Source of the DNA: Porticoccus sp041581635
GTDB lineage: Bacteria; Pseudomonadota; Gammaproteobacteria; Pseudomonadales; Porticoccaceae
Length of the DNA: 46,797 nt
NCBI GenBank assembly: GCA_041581635.1
Contig: JBFICW010000020.1
Coordinates: 1 to 46,797 of the forward strand
Direction: 5' to 3'
In this document: positions 1-8,974 of the stretch, piece by piece
Numbering within the stretch: the stretch's first letter is position 1
How the letters are laid out: the number at the start of each line of letters is the position of its first letter
Program-made: the position numbers and the translations under genes
The notes under the pieces: generated by a model
Seen by the model: the letters and a program-made list of their open reading frames with translations, nothing else
What the model was told of the DNA's origin: nothing
The model's database searches: none

Positions 1-495
1 ATGAATTTATTAGTGATCCTTGGGATAGTTATTATTATGGTTCTTGGTAGTTATGCCTTTTACCTCTATCTCAAGTTGCGCAGCCAAAAAGCCAGACTAC
101 ACAAACAACAAGAGGAACTCGTCAACCTGCAGAAAGAGCGTTATGACCACTACCGTAATAGTATCCGTGTTATCGCATCGGCGATTGTCGCAGAACAGGT
201 AGGTCTGACAGAGGGCGCAATTCGAATTAGTATGCTGGTGTCTCAGTTGGATCTTTCCGAGTCAGAAAAAGCAGATTATCAAGTATTTTTCCAGCTGACA
301 GAGGCCACCTCGCATATTCCTATTCTCGACGAATGGAAAAAACTCAGCTCACTCGAAAAGCAGCGCTATGATTCTGAGCGTGAAGAACTAGAAAAGGCGT
401 ATAAAGAATTTGTTGAAAGCGCGGCTAAAGAGTTGCTTGCAATGAGCGGAAATTCAAATCCCGAACCCCTGTTTTATTCCGTGGGGAAGAATTAA
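1..495 (+). CDS. DUF2489-like membrane-anchored protein
   Basis: A 164-residue protein whose first codon is the first base of the window, so the true start and upstream signals cannot be checked. Residues 4-25 form one hydrophobic segment. A basic, glutamine-rich, coiled-coil-prone stretch follows (about 27-55), then a helical domain containing the pattern AEQVGLTEGAIRIS. This layout, one N-terminal anchor and a cytoplasmic helical domain, fits the DUF2489 family of gammaproteobacteria, whose function is not known to me. The family name is from memory of the pattern. It lies 97 bp before the PhnA-type gene on the same strand, without clear coupling. Confidence 0.6.
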   Translation: MNLLVILGIVIIMVLGSYAFYLYLKLRSQKARLHKQQEELVNLQKERYDHYRNSIRVIASAIVAEQVGLTEGAIRISMLVSQLDLSESEKADYQVFFQLTEATSHIPILDEWKKLSSLEKQRYDSEREELEKAYKEFVESAAKELLAMSGNSNPEPLFYSVGKN

Positions 496-592
496 TTCCT
501 GAGCGTAATCAGTGTGAGTGGCTAATGCCCCGATTGTTTGCCAGTACAAATAACCCTATCATCGCCGCTAAAAAATGAGGTCATCTACCCCT

Positions 593-1171
593 ATGAATAC
601 AGAACAAGCACTCCTGCAGCGCAGTAACTCAACCTGTGAGCTCTGCACCAGTGATTCGAATCTATCTGTGTATGAAGTGCCACCGGTTACGGATGCCAAT
701 GTAGATCAATGCATCTTGCTGTGCAGTACCTGCAAGGCACAAATTGAAAGCCCTGACACCATTGAGGTTAACCACTGGCGTTGTTTAAACGACAGTATGT
801 GGAGCCAAGTACCTGCCGTTCAAGTAATGGCATGGCGGATGCTGACACGATTGTCTGGTGAAGGTTGGCCACAGGATCTTCTCGATATGCTGTATCTTGA
901 AGATGAGGTGCTGGCATGGGCTAAGGCCACTGAGTCAGATGAAGCCGACGACAATGCAGCGCCTACTTTAGATAGTAATGGTGCGGTTCTTCAGAGTGGT
1001 GATACCGTCACGCTGATTAAAGATCTGGATGTAAAAGGAGCTGGTTTTACCGCTAAACGGGGAACCGCTGTCAGAAACATTTCACTGACCGATAACCCTG
1101 AACAGATTGAAGGTAGGGTTAACGGTGTTCGTATCGTGTTGCTCACCTGTTATTTAAAGAAGTCTGGTTAA
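593..1171 (+). CDS. yjdM: PhnA/YjdM family zinc-ribbon protein
   Basis: Family once called alkylphosphonate utilisation protein PhnA (E. coli YjdM); despite the name a role in phosphonate breakdown is not established. The N-terminus has a zinc-ribbon-like CELC pair, then a second pair (CSTC) about 30 residues later. The C-terminal 60 residues carry the diagnostic PhnA domain: GDTVTLIKDLDVKG, then a short beta barrel ending VLLTCYLKK. I chose the ATG at 593 because GAGG lies 13 bases upstream, and the earlier in-frame ATG at 575 has no ribosome site and adds six residues outside the family. It is probably a single gene; the next genes are on the other strand. Confidence 0.85.
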   Translation: MNTEQALLQRSNSTCELCTSDSNLSVYEVPPVTDANVDQCILLCSTCKAQIESPDTIEVNHWRCLNDSMWSQVPAVQVMAWRMLTRLSGEGWPQDLLDMLYLEDEVLAWAKATESDEADDNAAPTLDSNGAVLQSGDTVTLIKDLDVKGAGFTAKRGTAVRNISLTDNPEQIEGRVNGVRIVLLTCYLKKSG

Positions 1172-1248
1172 GCGGTTTGTAGATGGTTAAAGCACAGCTG
1201 TGGCTCACTCTGTGCTTTAACCATTCAATACCACAATTTACGTTTTCT

Positions 1249-1578
1249 TCAGCTTGGGGGCTTTAGGTATGGAATTGTCCCGGCAGCGTCTGAATCATCA
1301 ATGATATGAACGGTGCTGATACTCCCCCGCATACGTGACTGCCTAAATTCTTCGTAGTCGGGGTCGTTAATAAAAGCCTGCGCGTCATCCATTGTTGGAA
1401 ATTCCACCAGCGCGATTAGTGACGCGTCCGATGGCTCACCCTCGACATGTGTGATGTTGCCACTGCGGGATAGATATTTCCCTCCATGCTTGTGAACTAT
1501 GTCGTGTACATTTGTCGCATATCCCGACACCCAGGTTTCATCAGTAATTTTTACTTCACCAATTAAATAAACTGCCAT
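1249..1578 (-). CDS. DUF1330 family protein
   Basis: A 109-residue protein with the DUF1330 dimeric alpha/beta-barrel fold: an N-terminal strand (MAVYLIGEVKI), a central HGGKYLSRSG segment, then the typical VEFPTMDDAQAFINDPDY motif. Members are related in fold to EthD and antibiotic-biosynthesis monooxygenases; the substrate is unknown. A good Shine-Dalgarno (GGAG, seven bases before the ATG) supports the start. It begins 15 bp after the end of the membrane-protein gene at 1594-2025 on the same strand, so the two are probably co-transcribed. Confidence 0.85.
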   Translation of the reverse strand: MAVYLIGEVKITDETWVSGYATNVHDIVHKHGGKYLSRSGNITHVEGEPSDASLIALVEFPTMDDAQAFINDPDYEEFRQSRMRGSISTVHIIDDSDAAGTIPYLKPPS

Positions 1579-1593
1579 ATTAATACTCCAGAT

Positions 1594-2025
1594 TTATGGG
1601 CTATCGATCACGCCAATCGCAGTGAACATTTTTATTGTGGGAAAGGCCATTACCAGCCAAGTGACAAATAGTGCTAGCCCATAAGCAAATACCCGCCAGT
1701 TAGATTGAAAATGGTAATTGATAGACGCTTCTATAGCCTCTTTACTCATTTGCCAAGATGCCACCATTTGCATAGCCACAAGAGAGTAAATAAAAGGGAT
1801 AACGATTTCGGGGAGTTTATTGGGTAGCAGTTGAAGTGATACGAGCAATACCACGTTGAATACGATGCCCCAAATAATAGTTTGTTTAGCGGCGTGTTGT
1901 TTTCCCAATGTTTTAAAATTCTGCCAGAGAAAATAAACCATGGCCACCGGGCCGCCAAAGAAGCTCCCAAGAGCGACTTGAAAAGGCGAATAAAGTTTTA
2001 GCGGATTGATAGTTATTTCAGTCAT
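1594..2025 (-). CDS. Hypothetical four-helix membrane protein
   Basis: A 143-residue integral membrane protein that I do not recognise. Hydrophobic segments lie at about residues 15-33, 48-65, 72-90 and 112-133. An early SPFQVALGSFFGGPVAMVYF stretch resembles the N-terminus of small uncharacterised membrane proteins of marine gammaproteobacteria. No catalytic motif is visible. It is followed at 15 bp by the DUF1330 gene. No convincing ribosome site precedes the ATG, so the start is uncertain by a few residues. Confidence 0.6.
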   Translation of the reverse strand: MTEITINPLKLYSPFQVALGSFFGGPVAMVYFLWQNFKTLGKQHAAKQTIIWGIVFNVVLLVSLQLLPNKLPEIVIPFIYSLVAMQMVASWQMSKEAIEASINYHFQSNWRVFAYGLALFVTWLVMAFPTIKMFTAIGVIDSP

Positions 2026-2244
2026 GGTTCATATTTACTCGTATTAAAGCAAGTAGCATGGGTTTGTCATGGGCAGCTACAATCTACAGATTTATTCTTG
2101 TTTGGTCAGTTGGGTCGAAAATCTGAGTGTATTCTATACCACTAGTTTTCTGTAGCGAAGTTGATGTTGAACAGAGATTTTATGCGAGCTGTTTTGATTG
2201 GTGGGGAAAAGGCAGTATCGCTATGAGCAACGACGAGATCGCAA

Positions 2245-2538
2245 CTATGATGACTTCTCTTGGTGACGCCGCTCGTTCTCAAGAGCCTTGTCAGTAATTT
2301 CTTTATAAAGACTAATCATCTTTGTTACCAGGGGCTGCCATTCCGGATTACGGCTGAGAATACCTTGGGAGTCTTGAGTATCCCGAAAAACCTCCTTGAG
2401 AAACTGGATGTCTATGTCGCTGAGCAGCTCTCCTCGATCAACTTGTTCTTTGAGTTTTAGAGCCCTCGGTAAGCGTTGGTTTTTAAGCCGTGTTACCAAG
2501 ACATAAATCAGATAAGGGTCATGCGATGAGTCTGGCAT
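2245..2538 (-). CDS. Conserved hypothetical small protein
   Basis: A 97-residue soluble, charged, predominantly helical protein (DPYLIYVLVTRLKNQ ... LLSDIDIQFLKEVF ... ITDKALENERRHQEK) with no signal peptide, cysteines or known motif. I do not recognise the family. A short leader, ATG-GTG-ATC-TAA, sits immediately upstream and its GGTGA may act as the ribosome site. It lies 89 bp downstream of trmA on the same strand and may be the last gene of that unit. A 66-residue open frame on the plus strand inside it has no support. Confidence 0.5.
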   Translation of the reverse strand: MPDSSHDPYLIYVLVTRLKNQRLPRALKLKEQVDRGELLSDIDIQFLKEVFRDTQDSQGILSRNPEWQPLVTKMISLYKEITDKALENERRHQEKSS

Positions 2539-2627
2539 TTAGATCACCATGAGTATCACATTATAAAGTTTAGATGATAGATGGTGGTTTATCAGTGCAG
2601 CAAAAAATGAACCGGCTACACAGGTAT

Positions 2628-3734
2628 TTATTTCTTTTTTAACAACACGCCTGATTCCAGGTGGTGTGTATAGGGGAACTGGTCAAACACCGCAAAGTGT
2701 TCAATAGTGTGGGTTTCGACGATGCTTTCAAGGTTTGCTTTGAGTGTCGATGGGTTACAGGATATATAGATAATATTATCAAAACGTTTGACCAGCGCTA
2801 CGGTCTCATCATCCAGGCCAGCACGGGGGGGGTCGACGAAAATAGTCGTGAATTTGTAGGTGCTTAGGTCGATGTCTTTCAGGCGGCGAAAGGGGCGTAG
2901 GCCATTAAGCGCCGCTGTAAATTCTTCACTGGACATACGAACGATCGTGACATTATCTACGTTATTGGCTGCGAGATTGTACTCGGCAGATCGCACAGAT
3001 AGTTTGGAAATTTCTGTGGCGAGAACCTTGTCAAAGTTTTGTGCGAGGACACAGGTGAAATTACCATTGCCGCAATAGAGCTCTAACAAGTCACCACTGC
3101 ATTTTGTACTCTGACCCAAAGCCCAGCTGAGCATCTTCTGGTTAACTCCGGCATTGGGTTGAGTAAATCCGGTTTCCACCTGCTGGTACTGATATTCTTT
3201 TCCCGAAACCTGAAGTTTTTCTATGACAAAGTCCCGGTCTAACACCATTTTTTGTTTACGACTGCGACCGATAATTGCCACTCCCAGTCTTCCCTGAAGC
3301 TGAAGAGCCGCATCCTGCCATTCATCATTAAGTACTTTGTGGTAGATCAGGGTGATTAATGCTTCGCCACTTTGGGTGGTGAGGAATTCAGCGGTAAAAA
3401 GTCGCCGACTTAATACTTCACTCTGGTTAATCTCTGTCAACAGGCCCGGCATTAATTGGTTGATCTGCGTCGAACCAATAGGGAAGTCTTTAATGATATA
3501 GGGGCTGTTCTCCCCTGGCTTGTTCATGGCGTAGTGGGCCTGGTTGTCCTCATGCCAGATCCTAAATTCTGCCCGCATTCTGAAATTCAGTGGTTCTGAG
3601 GGGTGTACATCAATGTTAGGTAGCGAAAGCTCGGCAAAGTCCGAGTTCAGGTCAGACAGTTTTTCATCGAGTTGTTGTTGATAGTTGTCGGGGTTGATCT
3701 GTTGCAATGCGCCATCTCCTTTAAGCTGGCGCAT
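2628..3734 (-). CDS. trmA: tRNA (uracil-54-C5)-methyltransferase TrmA
   Basis: S-adenosylmethionine-dependent enzyme that makes ribothymidine (m5U) at position 54 in the T-loop of nearly all tRNAs, and may methylate tmRNA. At 368 residues it is almost the same length as E. coli TrmA (366). Visible motifs in order: FRMRAEFRIWH at the N-terminus, GFTQPNAGVNQ, the SAM site DLLELYCGNGNF, the IFVDPPRAGLD motif, the catalytic cysteine in YISCNPSTL (about residue 326), and the base-acting glutamate near the C-terminus in THHLESGVLL. All key residues are present. It is preceded on the same strand by the small gene at 3801-4139. Confidence 0.97.
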   Translation of the reverse strand: MRQLKGDGALQQINPDNYQQQLDEKLSDLNSDFAELSLPNIDVHPSEPLNFRMRAEFRIWHEDNQAHYAMNKPGENSPYIIKDFPIGSTQINQLMPGLLTEINQSEVLSRRLFTAEFLTTQSGEALITLIYHKVLNDEWQDAALQLQGRLGVAIIGRSRKQKMVLDRDFVIEKLQVSGKEYQYQQVETGFTQPNAGVNQKMLSWALGQSTKCSGDLLELYCGNGNFTCVLAQNFDKVLATEISKLSVRSAEYNLAANNVDNVTIVRMSSEEFTAALNGLRPFRRLKDIDLSTYKFTTIFVDPPRAGLDDETVALVKRFDNIIYISCNPSTLKANLESIVETHTIEHFAVFDQFPYTHHLESGVLLKKK

Positions 3735-3800
3735 TATACTGAAATATAGGTCAAAGGCTGAATTGGTCTTCTGACAGCTGTGAGTTCTACAAATATTGGA

Positions 3801-4139
3801 TTACTTCGCTACCTGCTTGCGGAGTCGTTTCTGGATGTCGAGGTACTTAGGCAGAGGACCTATGTCCTCGTAGACCTCATCGCCATCTTCAACGCGAATA
3901 ACATTTGAGCCGGGAACATATGGCATTTCGGCTTCTAGTGCCTCTAGTGCATTGTGAAGTAGATGTCCGGCGATTTCCTGTGCCGGTAGTTGGTAGAGCT
4001 CAGCCAAAGCCTTCAATTTAATCTCATCAGGCTGATGGATGTATAACTCCGATGTTATAAGGTCAGCATTTTCTGCTGAACGTCGCTCCCAATTACTCAA
4101 TAGCTGGGAGAATCCTCCTCTGATCCCTTGATAGTTCAT
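3801..4139 (-). CDS. Conserved small protein (pilin-assembly-like label)
   Basis: A 112-residue soluble protein with a helical N-terminal half (an ELYIHQPDEIKLKALAELYQ segment reading like a small DNA-binding or ribbon-helix-helix-type helix pair) and a conserved tail around EAEMPYVPGSNVIRVEDGD-VYEDIGPLP. Relatives in Pseudomonas have been labelled type 1 pili tip component; I see no pilin features (no signal peptide, no hydrophobic N-terminus), so that label looks doubtful. GAGAGG precedes the ATG with good spacing. Probably upstream in the same unit as trmA (66 bp gap). Confidence 0.6.
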   Translation of the reverse strand: MNYQGIRGGFSQLLSNWERRSAENADLITSELYIHQPDEIKLKALAELYQLPAQEIAGHLLHNALEALEAEMPYVPGSNVIRVEDGDEVYEDIGPLPKYLDIQKRLRKQVAK

Positions 4140-4231
4140 TGATGCCTCTCTTATCTTTTATTATTTATACTGTCCTATGATAAAAATAGATCACTGGACG
4201 TGGATATGGTTCGAATTTTAGGTAGTTCTTC

Positions 4232-4636
4232 ATGATAAAGTCCATAAATATAAGGGTTCCAGCGCAAGGGTTACATGATATTACTTCGCAAATAAAGCCT
4301 CTGATCACAGAAGCAGACGTTAACGAAGGCCTGTGTACATTATTCATTCAGCACACCTCCGCCAGCTTGTTGATTCAAGAAAATTATGATCCTTCGGCCA
4401 GAATAGACCTGGAGAATTGGCTTAATAGACTGGTGCCCGAGAATGACAGGCTGTATACCCATACACTGGAAGGTGCAGATGATATGCCTGCCCATATCAA
4501 GTCCGCACTCACAGCCTCTTCGTTATCTATTCCTGTGGTCTCTGGACAGTTGGCGCTCGGAACCTGGCAGGGAGTTTTCCTATGGGAACACCGTCATCAG
4601 CCTGCTATACGAAAAGTATTAGTTCATTTGTGTTGA
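4232..4636 (+). CDS. yjbQ: YjbQ family (UPF0047) protein
   Basis: A 134-residue member of the YjbQ/UPF0047 family; E. coli YjbQ has a weak side activity as a thiamine phosphate synthase, and the physiological role is unsettled. Family marks are the LFIQHTSASLLIQEN motif near residue 40, NDRLYTHTLEGADDMPAHIKS in the middle, and LGTWQGVFLWEHR near the C-terminus, with the conserved histidines likely forming a metal site. Length and full colinearity with the family indicate an intact gene. Divergent from the small gene at 3801-4139. Confidence 0.92.
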   Translation: MIKSINIRVPAQGLHDITSQIKPLITEADVNEGLCTLFIQHTSASLLIQENYDPSARIDLENWLNRLVPENDRLYTHTLEGADDMPAHIKSALTASSLSIPVVSGQLALGTWQGVFLWEHRHQPAIRKVLVHLC

Positions 4637-4823
4637 CTTATAATCTATTGATATAAGATATTTTTTTGTCCCCACGATCTAACTCCTTATAGCAACTATA
4701 CTTCTTATTGTTGATAAGTGTGGTTGGCTATTAAGTCGTTCAGTAGGGCCTTGGGCCATCGACTTTCCTTGAAGTCTTAGGAGTAGGTACTGACCTCGTA
4801 ACTGATAGCGTGAGGGTAGTTTT

Positions 4824-5378
4824 ATGAGACGGCACTATTATATAAGCAATGATCTGGATGACCTTGAATCTATCGAGAAGGAGCTTGAGAATCGCGGCGT
4901 AACTACACCACAAATTCATGTTTTGAGTCGTGATGATTTGGGTGTGCAGAAGCATCACTTGCACGAAGTTCCATCAATGATGAAAAAAGATGTGGTTCAC
5001 TCGACCAGTATTGCAGCCTTGTTTGGGTTTTTATGTGCGGTTCTGGTGTTGTCAGTAGCACAATTTTCTGGTGTTACCGAAACAGTAGGCTGGATTCCCT
5101 TTATCTTCTTGGCCGTAGTTGTTATGGGGTTTATCACATGGGAAGGTGGGATGTGGGGTATTCAAGAGCCAAACATTCACTTCAAACGTTTTCAAAAGGC
5201 TCTGGATGCGGGTAAACACGTCCTTTATGTTGAGGTTAAAAAGGATCAGGAAGTGCTTTTGAAATCTGTTACTGATATACACCCTGGATTACAGGCTGCT
5301 GGTATCGAAGATGCTGCAACAGGGTTGTTAATTAGTGCAGAGAATGGTGCACAGCATTTTGCCAAGTGGGCACCTTGA
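4824..5378 (+). CDS. Two-TM hypothetical protein
   Basis: A 184-residue protein with a cytoplasmic N-terminal part (RHYYISNDLDDLESIEKELEN, which resembles a small ferredoxin-like fold), two transmembrane segments at about residues 60-82 and 88-106, then a GGMWGIQEPN segment and a second soluble part with KHVLYVEVKKDQEVLL. Similar Pseudomonas proteins are annotated as NAD/FAD-utilising enzyme apparently involved in cell division, for which I see no nucleotide-binding motif. A good ribosome site (GAGGG, eight bases upstream) supports the start. It ends at the bidirectional terminator shared with the oxidase operon. Confidence 0.6.
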   Translation: MRRHYYISNDLDDLESIEKELENRGVTTPQIHVLSRDDLGVQKHHLHEVPSMMKKDVVHSTSIAALFGFLCAVLVLSVAQFSGVTETVGWIPFIFLAVVVMGFITWEGGMWGIQEPNIHFKRFQKALDAGKHVLYVEVKKDQEVLLKSVTDIHPGLQAAGIEDAATGLLISAENGAQHFAKWAP

Positions 5379-5408
5379 TGGTTAGCTAAAAAAAGATTTA
5401 ACATTAAT

Positions 5409-5438
5409 AAAAACCGGTTTTGATCAACCGGTTTTTTT
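5409..5438. terminator. Bidirectional rho-independent terminator
   Basis: A perfect 9-bp stem (AAACCGGTT at 5411-5419 with AACCGGTTT at 5426-5434) around a 6-base loop. Seven T follow on the plus strand and a run of A precedes, which reads as T on the minus strand. It lies between the convergent gene ends at 5378 and 5474 and should stop transcription both ways. Confidence 0.85.
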
Positions 5439-5473
5439 GTGCTTTATATTTAATTAGCAGGTTTCATCGTAGA

Positions 5474-5797
5474 TTAAGGGCTATCACCAAAAAATATGAA
5501 TCGGGAGAGCAAGACATACTCGGCTTCATAATTCATTATCAGGACTAACATCAACAGGGCAATAGGGGGTAATAAAATAGCGTAAATGAGCGCCAGGCGT
5601 TCCCACATCATGTGCATAAAAATGGCAACGATCAGCCCAGCTTTTAATAGCATGAAGATAATGATCAGGGCCCAGCGCAAATAACCTTCCAGCTGAAAAT
5701 AATCGACTAAATATGAACAGGTACTGAGAACAAACAGTAAAAACCATATCTTCAGGTAAATCCCAATTGGGTGCTGTTGGCCTTGTAATTGTTCCAT
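5474..5797 (-). CDS. Cytochrome c oxidase subunit IV (CtaF/CoxD-like)
   Basis: A 107-residue small subunit of the prokaryotic caa3-type oxidase. There are three transmembrane segments (about 13-32, 39-60, 70-92), with the family hallmark LLKAGLIVAIFMHMMWE between helices two and three. It stabilises the core and binds no cofactor. The ATG has a near-perfect ribosome site (AGGAGGTGA). It is the last gene of the oxidase operon, 10 bp after the subunit III gene. Confidence 0.85.
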   Translation of the reverse strand: MEQLQGQQHPIGIYLKIWFLLFVLSTCSYLVDYFQLEGYLRWALIIIFMLLKAGLIVAIFMHMMWERLALIYAILLPPIALLMLVLIMNYEAEYVLLSRFIFFGDSP

Positions 5798-5807
5798 GCA
5801 TCACCTC

Positions 5808-6542
5808 CTACCATAAGTAAAATAGTGCAAAAATAAATACCCAAACAAGATCTACAAAGTGCCAGTAAAGCCCCGTTATTTCGACTATCTGGTAGTTTTT
5901 AGCATTATTGGTGTTGCTGATATCACTGCTTATCTGGATGTCGTTTTGATTCTCCCCATCGTAGTGTCCACGCCAAACTTTCGATGCAACAATTAGCAGG
6001 TAGATAACACCGATGGATACATGCAACCCATGAAAGCCTGTGATCATAAAAAAGCAGGCGCCAAACTGTGGTGCGCCCATGGGGTTTGACCAGGGCCGAA
6101 CCCCTTCCTCGACGATAAGCTTTGTCCATTCAAATGCCTGCATTCCCACAAAAGCTGCACCTAATAGTGCTGTGAGAGCCATCAGCCCTGCTGCTTTGTA
6201 CTTGTCAGCTCTATAGCCGAAGTTCACGGCCATGGCCATAGTTCCACTACTGGTAATGAGAACAAAGGTCATAATGGCGATGAGAATTAACGGGATGTGA
6301 TTTCCGGCAATAGTAAGTGCAAACACCTCACTGGGATTAGGCCAGGGTATTGTGGTAGATATTCTTACCGACATATAACCCGTCAGGAAGCTACCAAATA
6401 TAAACGTGTCGCTTAATAAAAAAATCCACATCATCGCCTTTCCCCACGACACATTCTTAAAGACGTCTTTATCGGATGACCAGTCGTGAGTTAAACGATG
6501 GGTGACAGGTTTGTCGGTGGTTGTATCAGCAGCGATTGTCAT
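5808..6542 (-). CDS. Cytochrome c oxidase subunit III (canonical copy)
   Basis: Heme-copper oxidase subunit III, a membrane protein that supports proton uptake and stability of the catalytic subunit. The 244 residues show the usual helices, TGFHGLHVSIGVIY near the middle-C-terminal part and the signature GLYWHFVDLVWVFIFALFY at the very end. I place the start at 6542: GAGG lies eight bases upstream and the ATG is five bases past the stop of the preceding gene. An ATG at 6563 would add seven residues inside the previous gene without a ribosome site. One of two subunit III genes in the operon. Confidence 0.92.
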   Translation of the reverse strand: MTIAADTTTDKPVTHRLTHDWSSDKDVFKNVSWGKAMMWIFLLSDTFIFGSFLTGYMSVRISTTIPWPNPSEVFALTIAGNHIPLILIAIMTFVLITSSGTMAMAVNFGYRADKYKAAGLMALTALLGAAFVGMQAFEWTKLIVEEGVRPWSNPMGAPQFGACFFMITGFHGLHVSIGVIYLLIVASKVWRGHYDGENQNDIQISSDISNTNNAKNYQIVEITGLYWHFVDLVWVFIFALFYLW

Positions 6543-6547
6543 GATAG

Positions 6548-7210
6548 TTACCTCAGTCCACAAAGCGTGGCAAAGGCTTCAAATGTGTCTGGTGGACTTG
6601 TCAGAAGGGCAAATAGAACGAGCCATACAGCGAGGAGAAAGTGCCAATAGGTGGCGCACAATTCAATGCGCACACGGGTCCGTTCGAACGGAATGGCTCT
6701 CCATATGCCAAGACAGGTAATTACCCAACCGACAAGACCAAAAACCAAGTGCAGGCCGTGTAGTCCCGTCAAGAGGTAAAAGAAACTATTGGCAGGGTTG
6801 CCTGCAATTAAATAGCCCATTGAACCCAGTTGTTGCCACACGGATAGTTGCCCGACCAGAAAGGCGAAGGAGAATATCCCGGCAATAATAAACCCTTCAA
6901 TTGATTGGTTGGGCCGATTTTTACGTGCCGACATACGTGCCCACTGTAAAGCTATACTGGCAAATGCCAAAAGTACGGTATTAACCCAGAGTGCCCAAGG
7001 TTTTGCCAAGGGCTGCCACGCGGCTGTCAGTGATTGGTAATCGGTGAATTGAGAGCGGCTCATAAATGCCACAATAAATAAAAAGAATAACGAGCTAAGG
7101 GTGGCGAGCAATACACGCAACCCTGTGCGGGCTTGAATCGCATTATTTTTCATCGCATGTTGCCATGAGGTTCCGGGGGCTTCAGTGTGCTTAATCACAT
7201 GATCAGTCAT
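6548..7210 (-). CDS. Cytochrome c oxidase subunit III-like protein (second copy)
   Basis: A 220-residue heme-copper oxidase subunit III paralogue. It retains TGLHGLHLVFGLVGW and the C-terminal CATYWHFLLAVWLVLFALL, but the usual WHFVD has become WHFLL, so it lacks the acidic residue of the canonical copy. The gene overlaps the end of the subunit I gene by four bases (ATGA), indicating translational coupling. Operons with two subunit III genes after subunits II and I resemble coxMNOP of Bradyrhizobium; this comparison is from memory. Confidence 0.85.
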   Translation of the reverse strand: MTDHVIKHTEAPGTSWQHAMKNNAIQARTGLRVLLATLSSLFFLFIVAFMSRSQFTDYQSLTAAWQPLAKPWALWVNTVLLAFASIALQWARMSARKNRPNQSIEGFIIAGIFSFAFLVGQLSVWQQLGSMGYLIAGNPANSFFYLLTGLHGLHLVFGLVGWVITCLGIWRAIPFERTRVRIELCATYWHFLLAVWLVLFALLTSPPDTFEAFATLCGLR

Positions 7211-8961
7211 GACTGATATCCCTGGGTATTAGGCTTAATACCCACAGAATCGGAGGAGATCGTTTGTGCAATATAATCCTCGGCAACACCTGGCACGCTG
7301 TAATCGTATGCCCATCGATAAACCACTGGTAGCATAGGCCCCCAGTTTCCATGTCGTGGTGGGGTGTCGGGCGTCTGCCACTCAAGTGAGGCTGCTTTCC
7401 ATGGGTTATTTGTGGCGGGTAATCCTTTTTTGAGACTACGGAATAAGTTGTATATAAATAAAATCTGAGAGACGCCCACAAGTAGCGCTACGACGGTAAT
7501 AAACTGATTCAGTGTGTAGGCCGATTGGGGGATAAACTCGAATCCCTCAAATGAGAAATAACGTCGTGGCATACCCTGAATGCCCAAATAATGCATAGGG
7601 AAATAGATTAGATAGGTACCCAGAAATGTAATCCAAAAATGTAATTTCCCAATTGTGTCATTTAGCATGCGCCCGGTTATCTTCGGGTACCAGTGGTAGA
7701 TAGCCCCAAATATTACCAAAATGGGTGCAACTCCCATCACCATGTGAAAGTGAGCCACGACGAAGTAGGTATCTGATAACGGTATATCGACGATAACGTT
7801 ACCTAAAAACAGGCCTGTGAGTCCGCCCACTAAAAAGGTCAGGATAAACCCCAAGGCAAATAGCATCGGTACGGTAAAGTGTATGTCTCCATGCCAGAGA
7901 GTGAGGGTCCAGTTGTAAACTTTGAGTGCCGTGGGCACAGCGATTATTAACGTCGTTGTGGCAAAGAAAAATCCAAAATAGGGGTTCATACCACTAACAA
8001 ACATATGGTGTGCCCAGACGACAAAGCTTAACCCACCAATAGCTACAATGGCCCAGACCATCATTTTGTAGCCAAAAATATTTCTCCGAGCATGGACACT
8101 GATGATATCGGACACGATGCCAAATGCAGGAAGGGCAACGATATAAACTTCCGGGTGGCCAAAAAACCAGAACAAATGTTGGAACAATATGGGGCTTCCA
8201 CCACTATGTGACTGCTGGGTACCCAGAGACATCATTTCCGGCATAAAAAAACTGGTGCCAATCGTCTTATCGAATAGCATCATTACGCCACTGACAAATA
8301 GGGCGGGGAAGGCGAGTAATGCCAGAATTGTGGCGACAAAAATCCCCCATACGGAGAGGGGCATTCGCATTAATGTCATACCGTGAGTACGTGCCTGTAA
8401 TACGGTCGTAACGTAGTTAAGCCCCCCCATGGTAGCGGCGACAATAAAGACCACCAGGGATATCAACATCAGAATAATCCCCCATTCGGTACCTGGAGTA
8501 CCCTGTGAGATTGACTGTGGTGGATAGAGTGTCCAGCCCGCACCCGTGGGGCCACCGGGCACAAAGAAACTCGCCACAAGGATCAATACCGATAACAGAT
8601 ATATCCAGTAGCTAAGCATGTTCACAAAGGGGAAGACCATATCTCTGGCTCCGACCATCAGGGGAATCAGATAGTTACCAAAACCCCCAAGAAACAGCGC
8701 CGTTAGCAGGTAGATCACCATGATCATGCCGTGCATTGTCATATATTGGTAGTATTCACTGGGATCGATTTCCAGAACACCCGGGAAGCCTAATTGCATC
8801 CGCATTAACCCTGAAAGAATCAGGGCAATTAACCCGACAGAAATCGCCGTCAGTGAATACTGAATGGCAATGACCTTATGATCCTGGCTCCAGACATACT
8901 TCGTCCAAAAGCTTTTAGGCTCGTGTCCAGCTTGTCGTTCTGCATCTTCTGCGTAAGACAT
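7207..8961 (-). CDS. ctaD: Cytochrome c oxidase subunit I (A1-type)
   Basis: The 584-residue catalytic subunit of a caa3-type oxidase: it reduces oxygen to water at a heme-CuB centre and pumps protons across the inner membrane. Visible ligands are the low-spin heme histidine in MTMHGMIMV, the CuB histidine and cross-linked tyrosine in FGHPEVYIVALP, the two adjacent CuB histidines in VWAHHMFVSGM, and the HFHMVMG pair for the two hemes. The glutamate of GHPEVY places it in family A1. The C-terminus is soluble. It starts 13 bp after the subunit II gene. No heme A synthase or Cox11/CtaG assembly gene lies in this operon. Confidence 0.97.
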   Translation of the reverse strand: MSYAEDAERQAGHEPKSFWTKYVWSQDHKVIAIQYSLTAISVGLIALILSGLMRMQLGFPGVLEIDPSEYYQYMTMHGMIMVIYLLTALFLGGFGNYLIPLMVGARDMVFPFVNMLSYWIYLLSVLILVASFFVPGGPTGAGWTLYPPQSISQGTPGTEWGIILMLISLVVFIVAATMGGLNYVTTVLQARTHGMTLMRMPLSVWGIFVATILALLAFPALFVSGVMMLFDKTIGTSFFMPEMMSLGTQQSHSGGSPILFQHLFWFFGHPEVYIVALPAFGIVSDIISVHARRNIFGYKMMVWAIVAIGGLSFVVWAHHMFVSGMNPYFGFFFATTTLIIAVPTALKVYNWTLTLWHGDIHFTVPMLFALGFILTFLVGGLTGLFLGNVIVDIPLSDTYFVVAHFHMVMGVAPILVIFGAIYHWYPKITGRMLNDTIGKLHFWITFLGTYLIYFPMHYLGIQGMPRRYFSFEGFEFIPQSAYTLNQFITVVALLVGVSQILFIYNLFRSLKKGLPATNNPWKAASLEWQTPDTPPRHGNWGPMLPVVYRWAYDYSVPGVAEDYIAQTISSDSVGIKPNTQGYQS

Positions 8962-8974
8962 ACCAAACCCTTCC

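Noticed and set aside
5411..5434. AACCGGTT palindromes as a regulator operator
   Set aside because: The stem, loop and T-runs between convergent gene ends are fully explained as a bidirectional terminator.
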